A stretch of DNA of 64,000 nucleotides from Salinimicrobium tongyeongense (GTDB taxonomy: Bacteria > Bacteroidota > Bacteroidia > Flavobacteriales > Flavobacteriaceae), in the NCBI RefSeq assembly GCF_026109735.1, contig NZ_CP069620.1:124001-188000 (forward strand), given 5' to 3'. The first letter of the stretch is position 1. Each line of letters begins with the position of its first letter. The position numbers and the translations under genes are program-made. Below the pieces are notes generated by a model that had not been told where the DNA came from, did no database searches, and saw nothing but the letters and a program-made list of their open reading frames with translations. Below are positions 1 to 8,225 of this stretch, one piece after another.

Positions 1-1491
1 TGGTAATACCATATACTCTACATGATCGGTAGTTTTTATGTACTCTGTCCACAAATTTGCCTGGGCTCCTAATATATGCTTTCCTTCTTCTTCAGAAAGT
101 TCCTGGGGAACTGGGTTAAAAGAATACACTTTTTCAACAGGCACAAAGCCGCCTATGCCAAGAGGCTCATCTTCGTTTTTAGACTGGTAGTAATCGAAAT
201 AGAGATGATCGTTAGGTGTCATCACAACATCGTGACCCTGCCTGGCTGCCTCAATACCTCCCTTAGAACCTCTCCAGGACATAACGGTGGCATTAGGCGC
301 CAAACCACCTTCAAGAATTTCATCCCAACCTATGATTTGCCTTCCATTTTCATTAAGAAACTTTTCAATGCGGCTTATAAAATAGCTCTGCAACTCATGT
401 TCATCTTTTAAACCTTCCCTCTTAATAACCGCCTGTGCCTGCTCACTCTCTTCCCACTCTGTTTTAGGAGCTTCATCACCACCTATGTGAATGTACTCAC
501 TGGGAAACAAATCCATAACTTCGGTGAGTACATCCTCAAGGAACTTAAAAGTTTCTTCTTTAGGAGCAAAAATTGTGGGAAACACCCCCCATTTTGTTTC
601 TACTTCATAAGGTCCTGTATTGTTACCAAATTCAGGATAAGCAGCTAAAGCTGCTGTGGCATGTCCAGGCATTTCAATTTCAGGAATTACTGTAATGTGC
701 CGGGCTGCGGCGTAGGCAACCACTTCTTTTACTTCTTCCTGTGTGTAGAAACCTCCATACTCTTTTCCGTCATGTTCGTCCCAATTTTTTTCTACCATAG
801 TTCCTTTTCTTACTGAACCTATTTCTGTAAGTTTTGGATACTTTTTTATCTCAATTCGCCAGCCCTGATCTTCGGTAAGATGCCAATGAAAGCGGTTCAT
901 TTTATGCAGCGCAAGTAGATCTATATATTTTTTAATAAATTCTAATGGGAACATATGACGAGCTACATCAAGGTGCATCCCACGGTAAGAAAACCTGGGA
1001 GCATCTTCTATTTCTACAGCAGGTATTGTGAGATCTGTCACTTGTGCCACTTCTGCTTCTGCGGGCATTAACAATCGCAAAGATTGAATTCCGTAGAAAA
1101 CCCCTTGAGATGTTTTCCCTGAAATCTTTATTTGATCGTAAGTAACGCTTAGCTTATATCCTTCTTCTTCCTGTATTTCAGAATCTAATTTGAGAATAAT
1201 AACATGATCACCAGCCTTACCAGAAGTTACTGTTTCCAACTTAAATCCTGATGCCCCAGATAGTAATTGAGATAGAAAATTAGCTTCTGGAACTAGAGAA
1301 TCGGAAGCAACTATACGTGTATGCTCGTCAATTACAAATCTACCGGGAGCTGTATTCATTCTTACAGGTAATGGGATGACAGAATAATCTTTGGGAGTGT
1401 TTTCTACATCTTTATATTCGGTATAAGATTTTCCTGTTTCGCATGCACTAATCAGAATCGTAAGAAACAGGAATGGTAAAATTTTTTTCAT
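1..1491 (-). CDS. Beta-N-acetylhexosaminidase, GH20 (3' end outside window)
   Basis: Removes terminal beta-linked GlcNAc or GalNAc from glycan ends. The reading frame runs from an ATG at 1491 to the window edge without a stop, so about 497 residues are visible and the C-terminus is missing. A lipoprotein signal peptide (hydrophobic stretch ending ILISAC) is followed by an N-terminal GH20b-type domain and then the TIM barrel. The barrel has the RYRG-like entry (FSYRGMHLDVARH), the HWHLTEDQGWR segment and the catalytic Asp-Glu pair in HIGGDEAPKTEW. It lies 65 bp downstream of the sialidase and is probably co-transcribed with it, which suits removal of GlcNAc once sialic acid and galactose are gone. 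Family assignment is firm; the exact substrate is inferred from context. Confidence 0.93.
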   Translation of the reverse strand, partial: MKKILPFLFLTILISACETGKSYTEYKDVENTPKDYSVIPLPVRMNTAPGRFVIDEHTRIVASDSLVPEANFLSQLLSGASGFKLETVTSGKAGDHVIILKLDSEIQEEEGYKLSVTYDQIKISGKTSQGVFYGIQSLRLLMPAEAEVAQVTDLTIPAVEIEDAPRFSYRGMHLDVARHMFPLEFIKKYIDLLALHKMNRFHWHLTEDQGWRIEIKKYPKLTEIGSVRKGTMVEKNWDEHDGKEYGGFYTQEEVKEVVAYAAARHITVIPEIEMPGHATAALAAYPEFGNNTGPYEVETKWGVFPTIFAPKEETFKFLEDVLTEVMDLFPSEYIHIGGDEAPKTEWEESEQAQAVIKREGLKDEHELQSYFISRIEKFLNENGRQIIGWDEILEGGLAPNATVMSWRGSKGGIEAARQGHDVVMTPNDHLYFDYYQSKNEDEPLGIGGFVPVEKVYSFNPVPQELSEEEGKHILGAQANLWTEYIKTTDHVEYMVLP

Positions 1492-1556
1492 ATTTATCAA
1501 CTTTAAAAATTTTAAATTTAGGTTTACCAACACATTGGATTCTTTTATTAATTTAT

Positions 1557-2687
1557 TTATTTCTTTTTAATACTATCTTCACCATCAGTTAACCACTCCA
1601 AAGAAAAGCTCGTAAAGGCATTCTCTTTATAATCATCTTTTTCAAAAAATACTCCTATTTCACCATTTTCTAGAATTGTCAATGATGAATATGCAGCACC
1701 ACCAGCATATACGGTTTTACCTTCACTCCAGCTCTTACCTTCATCATAACTTATTCTCACCGTCAAATTCTTACGTGCCTCTGCATCGTTTGAGTTAGAA
1801 AACAGAAGACGGTTTTTATCATCTCCATCATTAACAGAAGTATATCTAAGAATACTGGCATTGTTCCCGGGGTCTACAAGAACTTTTTCGGTTTTTGTAT
1901 CCCAGGTCTTCCCTTTATTACTTGAAACATGAACATAACGATGGCCGTCCCCTGTATTGACGCGGGAATTTATCATATAATCTCCATTTCTTAGCTCAAT
2001 AACTTTAGATTCATCGGCAGGCTTCACAGGTGAATCAATTAAAAACCAGTTTTCACCATGGTCATCACTACCAAAGAGATACACCCCTTCCTTAAGCCTA
2101 ACCAATGTATGTAGTAACCTTCCATCCTGTGTTTGGATGCCTCGTCCAGAGGTTATGAATTTAAAATCATTATGCCATTCTTCTTTTGCTATATAAGAAG
2201 TGATATCGCGGGGTTTGGTCCAGGTTTCACCATTGTCTGCACTCTTAAGAACATGTAAATAATAGACATCCTTTTCATTCTCAAGATCCATATAATTGTA
2301 GAATAAGAACACCTCACCTGTTTCTTCATCTACAATCATGGAAGGATCTGAAGCTGATTTACCTTCCGGAAAATCTATTACCCTCTCTATTTCTCCCCAG
2401 GTTTTACCATTGTCGGTACTTCTGCGCTGTACTATATTGATATCTCCACTACCGCGCAAATCGGCACAGGAGGGCACCCGTTCGTCAATAGCAGCAATTA
2501 AATCCCCATTGGGAGCTGTAACAATTGAAGGAATGCGATAACAGGCTATTCCCGGGTCGTTTTCTGCATTAAAAAGATCATGAAACAACAGTTCTTTCTG
2601 ATTTTGTTTCAGCGATGTCTTGGGTGATTTTGATGAATTGCAGCCGCAAAAGGCAGCAAGAACAAAAATGAGTAGATTTTTTTTCAT
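1557..2687 (-). CDS. Exo-alpha-sialidase, GH33 lipoprotein
   Basis: Hydrolyses terminal sialic acid from glycoconjugates. The 376-residue protein begins with a lipoprotein signal (AAFCGC), so it is probably anchored in a membrane. The sialidase arginine motif appears as YRIPS near residue 50. At least four Asp-box repeats of the S-x-D-x-G-x-x-W type follow (STDNGKTW, SADNGETW, SSNKGKTW, SYDEGKSW), one per propeller blade. A YSSL segment near residue 333 followed by NGEIGVFFE carries the probable catalytic tyrosine and glutamate. It is the first gene of a minus-strand pair with GH20. No sialic acid lyase, kinase or transporter is visible, so it may only uncap the glycan. Confidence 0.93.
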   Translation of the reverse strand: MKKNLLIFVLAAFCGCNSSKSPKTSLKQNQKELLFHDLFNAENDPGIACYRIPSIVTAPNGDLIAAIDERVPSCADLRGSGDINIVQRRSTDNGKTWGEIERVIDFPEGKSASDPSMIVDEETGEVFLFYNYMDLENEKDVYYLHVLKSADNGETWTKPRDITSYIAKEEWHNDFKFITSGRGIQTQDGRLLHTLVRLKEGVYLFGSDDHGENWFLIDSPVKPADESKVIELRNGDYMINSRVNTGDGHRYVHVSSNKGKTWDTKTEKVLVDPGNNASILRYTSVNDGDDKNRLLFSNSNDAEARKNLTVRISYDEGKSWSEGKTVYAGGAAYSSLTILENGEIGVFFEKDDYKENAFTSFSLEWLTDGEDSIKKK

Positions 2688-2814
2688 TGTAGAAGATTAT
2701 ATGTAGGCTATGAATTCACAACAGTAAAATCTCAATTTAGCCTTAGGTAAAATTCACAAGCTCAAATATAACATTAAGATTAAAAATAAAGTTAATTTTT
2801 AAATAAATTCTTAT

Positions 2815-2899
2815 GTTTCCTTTTCATTTTAACTTTCGAATTCTACATGTGGAGAATTACTAATCTTTATAAAAGTTATTCAACAGAAGTATAAAATTC
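2815..2899 (+). repeat. 85-bp dispersed repeat, copy 1
   Basis: This segment and 12068-12152 have the same length and nearly the same first 28 and last 35 bases; the middle 15-20 bases differ. The shared start is GTTTCCTTTT and the shared end is CAACAGAAGTATAAAATTC. The two copies are in the same orientation and bracket the IS-susCD block. Read on the minus strand, the shared end encodes EFYTSVE in both copies, so the repeat may be the 3' end of a duplicated, decayed gene. It could equally be a shared leader. Confidence 0.7.
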
Positions 2900-3001
2900 A
2901 CCCTTCTGGCCAAAAGTAAGCTTTCGAACAACCTCATTTTGATCATCCCAGCACAATGGCATAGCCGATACATATTGAATACTTACACTGTAAGCACCAT
3001 T
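2876..3001 (-). pseudogene. Unrecognised coding remnant (about 41 codons)
   Basis: Read on the minus strand, this stretch is open for 41 codons between two stops. Its composition is protein-like, with segments such as QYVSAMPLCWDDQNEVV and KLTFGQKGEFYTSVE. A stop lies just upstream in frame and no full-length start exists. The last residues fall inside the 85-bp repeat. The family is not recognised. A chance open frame cannot be excluded in a stretch this short. Confidence 0.35.
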
Positions 3002-3754
3002 TTATAAAGGTTTTACGAAGAAACAACCCCTATACATATAAGTAATAAATTTCCATATAAAAGAAACTCATGATTAATTTAAAAAACATAGTTCTGTCAA
3101 ATTTAAAGTCATTGTCTTACCCAATATTTAAATCTACTTCCGCTTAGTTTTTCCAAATATATAGCAGCTACATCCAATTCTTTAATAAAAAAATTAAAAA
3201 AACTAAAAAAATTAATTTTATAATTTTTGAAATAACAATCAAAAACATATATTAGCAAAGGTAACGTAAATAAAATCAAAAGGTTTCATAAAAACTAAAT
3301 TTCATAATACGGTAATGGTGCATCTACTTTCAGAAAAGATTAATAAGAAAAGGTAGATTATTAGTAAAGCACCTATGATAGAAAAATCAAAAGGCAGACT
3401 GTACCAGTTCCTGAAATCTGGAAATAAAATAAACAAGATAAGGATAAATTTTTCATGAAGAGTTTATGAGAACAAATTCTCAAAGTGGCACTCGGGGGAA
3501 AACAATAATTAGCCTAACAGACATATTTTATGAATGACAGATTATAACTAAAAAATTGACTTGGGGGATAGAACCCTGTTCATATTAAATAACTGAAATC
3601 AATATAATACTTTATAGCTAGCTTTCAATAAAAAACAAGATTACAACTAGCCACAAAAAGTAGTAATGACCAGAATAAGTTTAAAACTGTTAATAATCTA
3701 ATCAAACCAAAATGAAAAATTTACTAGTGTTAATTTGAAATAGACACGATAAAA

Positions 3755-3767
3755 TCTGACAGTTAAG
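3755..3767 (+). repeat. IS left terminal inverted repeat
   Basis: TCTGACAGTTAAG, perfectly complementary to 5018-5030. A second, imperfect inverted copy (CTTAAAACTGTCAGA) lies at 3805-3819 just before the transposase ATG, so the left end alone can fold into a stem with a two-base bulge. Confidence 0.88.
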
Positions 3768-3819
3768 GATTATATTTAAAGAGTTGAAACAAAAAACATT
3801 AACCCTTAAAACTGTCAGA

Positions 3820-5010
3820 ATGAATACAGAAGCAAAGGTAATTAAATCTAAAGTAGGTTTATTACAGTTAGCAGAACAATTAGGAAACGTGTCCCAGGCT
3901 TGTAAACTCTTTGGTTATAGCAGGGATAGTTTTTACCGCTTTAAAGAACTTTATGACCAGGGAGGTGAGTTAGCACTACGAGAGCTCAATAGAAGAAGGC
4001 CAAATCTTAAGAATAGGATTGAAGAAGAAACAGAAAAAGCAGCAATCCAGATTGCTTTTGATTATCCTGCTTTTGGACAACTTCGCGCTTCCAATGAACT
4101 CAAAAAGAAAGGAATTTTTATCTCACCAGCAGGTGTTCGATGTGTATGGTTACGCAATGATCTGGAGACTTTTAAAAAAAGGCTGAAGTACTTAGAAGCC
4201 AGAATGGCCCAGGATGGACTGGTGTTGACTGATGCTCAACTAAATGCCTTGGAGAAAGCGAAAGAAGAAAAGAAAGCCCATGGAGAAATAGAAACCCACC
4301 ACCCCGGCTATCTTGGAGCTCAGGATACCTATTATGTAGGAACCATCAAAGGAGTTGGAAGAATCTATCAGCAAACATTCATTGACACGTATTGCAAAGT
4401 AGCCCATGCTAAACTTTATGATCGTAAAAATGCTCTTGTAGCTGCTGATATGCTAAATGATCGGGTGTTACCCTTCTACGAAGAGCAAGACCTGCGACTT
4501 TTAAGAATATTAAGCGATAGAGGCACAGAATTCTGTGGCCATAGAGAGCACCACGAATATCAACTTTACCTGGCTATCGAGGATATAGATCATACAAAGA
4601 CCAAGGCTAAAAGCCCGCAAACCAACGGAATCTGTGAACGCTTCCACAGGACGATTCAGGATGAGTTTTACGCCATTACCTTTAGGAAAAAGATCTACAC
4701 CTCCATAGAGGAGATACAAGCTGATCTGGATGATTGGTTAAACTACTATAACAATGAAAGAACCCACTCCGGAAAACATTGTTTTGGAAAAACTCCGATG
4801 CAAACTTTGCTCGACAGCAAACATTTGGCTGATGAAAAAATGCTGGATTTACAATCGGAAAAACTCGTACCTTTATTAAAGGCAGGTAAAGCGGAAACAG
4901 GCTCTGGTGGAGACCAACCTGTCAGGAATAACTTGCCTGACGACTGGAATGGTCAAGGGGCTCCAAACGAGCCCCTAAATCAGGTTTATTCCAAAAGTCA
5001 AAATGCCTAA
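3820..5010 (+). CDS. IS481-family DDE transposase
   Basis: Catalyses cut-and-paste or copy movement of the surrounding element. An N-terminal helix-turn-helix (GNVSQACKLFGYSRDSFYR) is followed by a linker and an rve/DDE integrase core. The core has a first Asp in QQTFIDTYCKVAHAKL, a second Asp in LSDRGTEF, and the Glu in SPQTNGICERFHR. The C-terminal YYNNERTHSGKHCFGKTP is typical of the family. A frame starting at TTG 3784 would add 12 residues, but ATG 3820 directly after the subterminal repeat is the better start. The length of about 396 residues is full size and nothing looks broken. Its stop (5008-5010) overlaps the ATG of susC by eight bases, which allows read-through transcription and possibly coupled translation of susC. 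Confidence 0.92.
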   Translation: MNTEAKVIKSKVGLLQLAEQLGNVSQACKLFGYSRDSFYRFKELYDQGGELALRELNRRRPNLKNRIEEETEKAAIQIAFDYPAFGQLRASNELKKKGIFISPAGVRCVWLRNDLETFKKRLKYLEARMAQDGLVLTDAQLNALEKAKEEKKAHGEIETHHPGYLGAQDTYYVGTIKGVGRIYQQTFIDTYCKVAHAKLYDRKNALVAADMLNDRVLPFYEEQDLRLLRILSDRGTEFCGHREHHEYQLYLAIEDIDHTKTKAKSPQTNGICERFHRTIQDEFYAITFRKKIYTSIEEIQADLDDWLNYYNNERTHSGKHCFGKTPMQTLLDSKHLADEKMLDLQSEKLVPLLKAGKAETGSGGDQPVRNNLPDDWNGQGAPNEPLNQVYSKSQNA

Positions 5011-8000
5011 AAAAACTCTTAACTGTCAGACGAGATCGGAGCTATTACAGTTAATTGGTCTCATGTTTTTTTCTACTGGTGGTCTGGCTCAGGAGGCCCC
5101 CATAACTATTACCGGAAAAGTAGTAGATGCAGAATCCAATATCCCAGTGCCGGGAGCTAATGTGTTTCTAAAAGGTACTACCAATGGAACAATGACAGAT
5201 TTCAACGGCGAGTTTTCTTTACTCGTGCCGAGTAAGAAATCCCTAATAGTAATTTCTTTTGTGGGGTTTAAAACCCAAGAAATAACTATCGGAGATCAGA
5301 CACATTTCGGCATTGTACTGAAAACAGATCAGGCGCAATTGGATGAAGTTGTTGTTATTGGGTACCAAACAGTTCGCCAAAAAGAATTAACCGGTGCAGT
5401 AAGCAGTATTAGCGGAAACGATCTTGAAGGAATTCCTGTAACCAATGTTGCTGATATAATTGCAACTCAATCCACCGGATTGCAAAATATCAACGTAAGT
5501 GGTGCTCCCGGTGCCAGAGGTGGATTAGTAATTCGGGGTAATACAAGTATTGGCGGCAATATTGATGCATATTCTGCTTTTAGTAATCCCTTATATGTAA
5601 TAGATGGGGTGCAGACTTCTCTGGAGGATCTTGCTGGATACAATGTTTCCAATACCGATTTCCTGGCTTCCTTAAACCCCAATGATATAGAAAGTATTGA
5701 CATCTTAAAAGATGCTTCCGCAGCAGCCATATATGGCTCCCGAGGAGCAAACGGTGTTATTATAATAACTACCAAAGGAGGGAGAGCTTTAGAAGAACCG
5801 GAATTTAATTTCTCCAGCAGTATTGGCTTCAGCCCCAAACCTGAGCTGGTTCCCATGCTTATAGGAACTGCGGAAAGACGCGCTAAAATGGATATGATAC
5901 ACACCTGGTGGAATCATGATTCTCAATTCACAAACGAGGTGCCAATCATGCTGACTGACAGTATAAATCCTGCTTTTAATAATAATGTGGATTACCAGGG
6001 TTTGTTTTACCAAACAGGTATAAGTCAAAGGTACAATCTTAGCGTAAGAGGCGGTGGTGAGAAGTCCAACTACCGAATTTCCCTGGGTTACAATAGTGAC
6101 GAAGGAGTCGTGAAAGGGACAGGCTTTGAAAGGTATACTTTGAATTCCAATATTAATGCAAAAATAGGCACTGTATTTACAAACCAGTTTAGGGCTAACG
6201 TATCATTTACGGATAACCAGACAGGTCAGGGTAATCCCTATCAGGGGAATTTTGACCTGAACTCTACTCTTCCGGTCAATCCCGCCTCCCTGAACTCCTC
6301 TTTATTTTACTTGTCTGATAAAAGAAGGGAATCTCTAACTGGAGAACTGGATGAGAAGTTGAATACAGACCAGGCTATCACAACTACCTTTTCCAATCTT
6401 GCACAACTGGATTTAATAGGTGGGGTAATTTTAAATTCACAATTGACTTTTCAATATGATTCCAACAAAAAGAATTTTTACGAACCTTCAACCATTCGAC
6501 CTCAGGGAGATGGCTTTGCCAGTTACGCCTTGTACACCAGGAAGAACCTTTCTTCAGACACTTATCTGAGTTTGTTTAATCTCATTGGAGATCATGAAAT
6601 CACAGCGATACTAGGGAACCGTTTGGATTATAACAGATATGAAGATATGGGACTGAGTGCCGTTGGTTTTGGGAGTGATGCCATTCAGGTAATCAACAAT
6701 CGATATACCACAGAGGAAATTAGTGGATATACAGATATAAGTGCCAATGCCTTGTTGTCTTATTATGGAAGATTCAGTTACAAATTTAAGAATAGATACA
6801 TATTTATGGCTAACCTTAGTGTTGATGGTTCCTCCCGTTTTGGGGAGGACGTACGATGGGCGAGGTTCCCGTCCTTTTCGGGAGCATGGATCTTCTCTGA
6901 TGAACCTTGGCTCAAGACACATGTTTCAGACTGGTTAGATTATGCCAAACTAAAATTCAGCTGGGGTATTAATGGAAAGCAATTCCCTGAAAACTATCTT
7001 CGATTTGGCTCCTATAATTTAGGTTACGGAGGAAACAATATGTGGGCTAACCAAATGGCTGTCTCCACTTATGCCGGCACTACCGGAGTTGTTCCGAATT
7101 ACGGGGCTATCGGAAATTCTTCCTTGTCATGGGAAGAATCCGAACAGTGGAATGCCGGGTTTGAAATAGATATGTTTGATCATAGGCTAAGTCTGACCTT
7201 CGATGCTTATCGCAAAGCAACTGATAAATTATTCTTTGACATTAATTTCCCTGCTTATTCGGGGTATGACGCTGCGAAGGCCAATGTTGCCGGAATCCTG
7301 AATTATGGGTGGGAATCTATGGTGAGGTACGAGCTTTTTCCACGTACCAGCGACTTCAGATTGGAATTGAGCGCAGGTTTAAGCCAAAATGAAAACTATA
7401 TCAGTAAGCTACCGAACGGGAACAGAGACTACACAGGTCCCGGTTACGGATATGTAGTTGGAAGACCTATTAACCTTTATTATATGTTCAGAAATAATTA
7501 CATAATTGATGATTTGGATCAATTACCGGTCAATCCGTACACAGGAGAACCCCTGACTGGGAAATCGGCCTGGGCACCTATCAGGCCAGGCTTTCCAATC
7601 TGGCAGGATATGAATGGGGATTTTATTTTGAACGAAGAACACGATCAAAAGCTGGTGCATGAATATTCTCCGGTACCTGATGTGTTAGGGTCTTTTAATA
7701 TCAGCCTTAAATATAAAGGTTGGTATTTGCAGGCTTACAGTCATTTTTCCTTTGGATCTGATATCAAAAACACTGTTTTGAACAGCTATATGGATCAATA
7801 TGATCGGGGAGGTACAGGATGGGCCACTACAGGTCTGGCTGATCTCAGTGAATACACTTTTTGGCAACAGCCTGGAGATGGAGCTGCAGGGGTTCAGTTT
7901 CCTGCGCTTTACCCTCAGGGAGGGGGGCTTGCTCCTTTCTACGCCTTTAGAGGAAACCAAACCCTCTGGATTGAAAGTGGAGATTACTGGAAAGTCACGA

Positions 8001-8215
8001 ATGCTTCAATTGGACATATTTTCGACCAGAATAGTATTATTAGCAATTTAGGTCTTTCACGATTACGTGCTTATGTTTCAGTACTTAATCCTTATCAATG
8101 GCAGCGATCCAAAACAGTAGTAGATGCCTCTATGGTAGATGCTTTAGGAAATGTATTAGGTAATGGATATCCTCAGGTAAGAACATATTCATTTGGAATT
8201 GATGCAAGATTTTAA
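5003..8215 (+). CDS. SusC-like TonB-dependent outer-membrane receptor with IS-derived N-terminus
   Basis: Outer-membrane transporter that imports oligosaccharides captured by its SusD partner. The 1070 residues show a carboxypeptidase-regulatory-like domain (about 34-115, ITITGKVVDAES to GEFSLLVP), the DEVVVIGY junction, a plug domain (SIDILKDASAAAIYGSRGANG is centred near residue 240), and a beta-barrel ending in an aromatic residue (GIDARF). The start is unusual. ATG 5003 lies in the IS end, and roughly the first ten residues are IS sequence, followed by a native hydrophobic stretch (LLQLIGLMFFSTGGLAQ). The hybrid still resembles a signal peptide, with lysines at positions 3-4 and a cleavage-like ALAQ-type site. 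Whether it exports efficiently is unknown. The rest of the gene is intact. It is followed 10 bp later by susD. Confidence 0.93.
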   Translation: MPKKTLNCQTRSELLQLIGLMFFSTGGLAQEAPITITGKVVDAESNIPVPGANVFLKGTTNGTMTDFNGEFSLLVPSKKSLIVISFVGFKTQEITIGDQTHFGIVLKTDQAQLDEVVVIGYQTVRQKELTGAVSSISGNDLEGIPVTNVADIIATQSTGLQNINVSGAPGARGGLVIRGNTSIGGNIDAYSAFSNPLYVIDGVQTSLEDLAGYNVSNTDFLASLNPNDIESIDILKDASAAAIYGSRGANGVIIITTKGGRALEEPEFNFSSSIGFSPKPELVPMLIGTAERRAKMDMIHTWWNHDSQFTNEVPIMLTDSINPAFNNNVDYQGLFYQTGISQRYNLSVRGGGEKSNYRISLGYNSDEGVVKGTGFERYTLNSNINAKIGTVFTNQFRANVSFTDNQTGQGNPYQGNFDLNSTLPVNPASLNSSLFYLSDKRRESLTGELDEKLNTDQAITTTFSNLAQLDLIGGVILNSQLTFQYDSNKKNFYEPSTIRPQGDGFASYALYTRKNLSSDTYLSLFNLIGDHEITAILGNRLDYNRYEDMGLSAVGFGSDAIQVINNRYTTEEISGYTDISANALLSYYGRFSYKFKNRYIFMANLSVDGSSRFGEDVRWARFPSFSGAWIFSDEPWLKTHVSDWLDYAKLKFSWGINGKQFPENYLRFGSYNLGYGGNNMWANQMAVSTYAGTTGVVPNYGAIGNSSLSWEESEQWNAGFEIDMFDHRLSLTFDAYRKATDKLFFDINFPAYSGYDAAKANVAGILNYGWESMVRYELFPRTSDFRLELSAGLSQNENYISKLPNGNRDYTGPGYGYVVGRPINLYYMFRNNYIIDDLDQLPVNPYTGEPLTGKSAWAPIRPGFPIWQDMNGDFILNEEHDQKLVHEYSPVPDVLGSFNISLKYKGWYLQAYSHFSFGSDIKNTVLNSYMDQYDRGGTGWATTGLADLSEYTFWQQPGDGAAGVQFPALYPQGGGLAPFYAFRGNQTLWIESGDYWKVTNASIGHIFDQNSIISNLGLSRLRAYVSVLNPYQWQRSKTVVDASMVDALGNVLGNGYPQVRTYSFGIDARF
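5018..5030 (+). repeat. IS right terminal inverted repeat
   Basis: CTTAACTGTCAGA, the exact reverse complement of the left terminal repeat at 3755-3767. It is translated in frame as part of the susC N-terminus. Confidence 0.88.
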
Positions 8216-8225
8216 AAATAAGAAA

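Larger units (their letters stand above)
2688..3754. other. AT-rich region with a coding remnant and a repeat copy
   Basis: About 1.07 kb without a convincing complete gene between the sialidase promoter side and the IS element. It contains the first copy of an 85-bp repeat (2815-2899) and, overlapping it, an open stretch on the minus strand (2876-3001) that reads like protein but has no intact start. A short ATG frame at 3712-3738 (nine codons including the stop) could be what is left of a former susC 5' end, but it ends in a stop before the IS. The rest is very AT-rich with no recognised RNA or operator. Confidence 0.6.
3755..5030 (+). mobile_element. IS481-like insertion sequence in the 5' end of susC
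   Basis: A 1276-bp element bounded by 13-bp perfect terminal inverted repeats: TCTGACAGTTAAG at 3755-3767 and its complement at 5018-5030. It carries one transposase gene. No target-site duplication is visible: the flanks are GATAAAA on the left and CGAGATC on the right. This suggests either a different true boundary or a rearrangement after insertion. The right end lies inside the susC reading frame and supplies its ATG and first codons. Confidence 0.88.

Noticed and set aside
76-411. 111-codon plus-strand frame near the window start
   Set aside because: Lies antisense to the GH20 gene, whose domains are clear.
3712-3738. Nine-codon ATG frame as native susC start
   Set aside because: It ends in a stop before the IS and cannot be joined in frame to the rest of susC; at best a relic.
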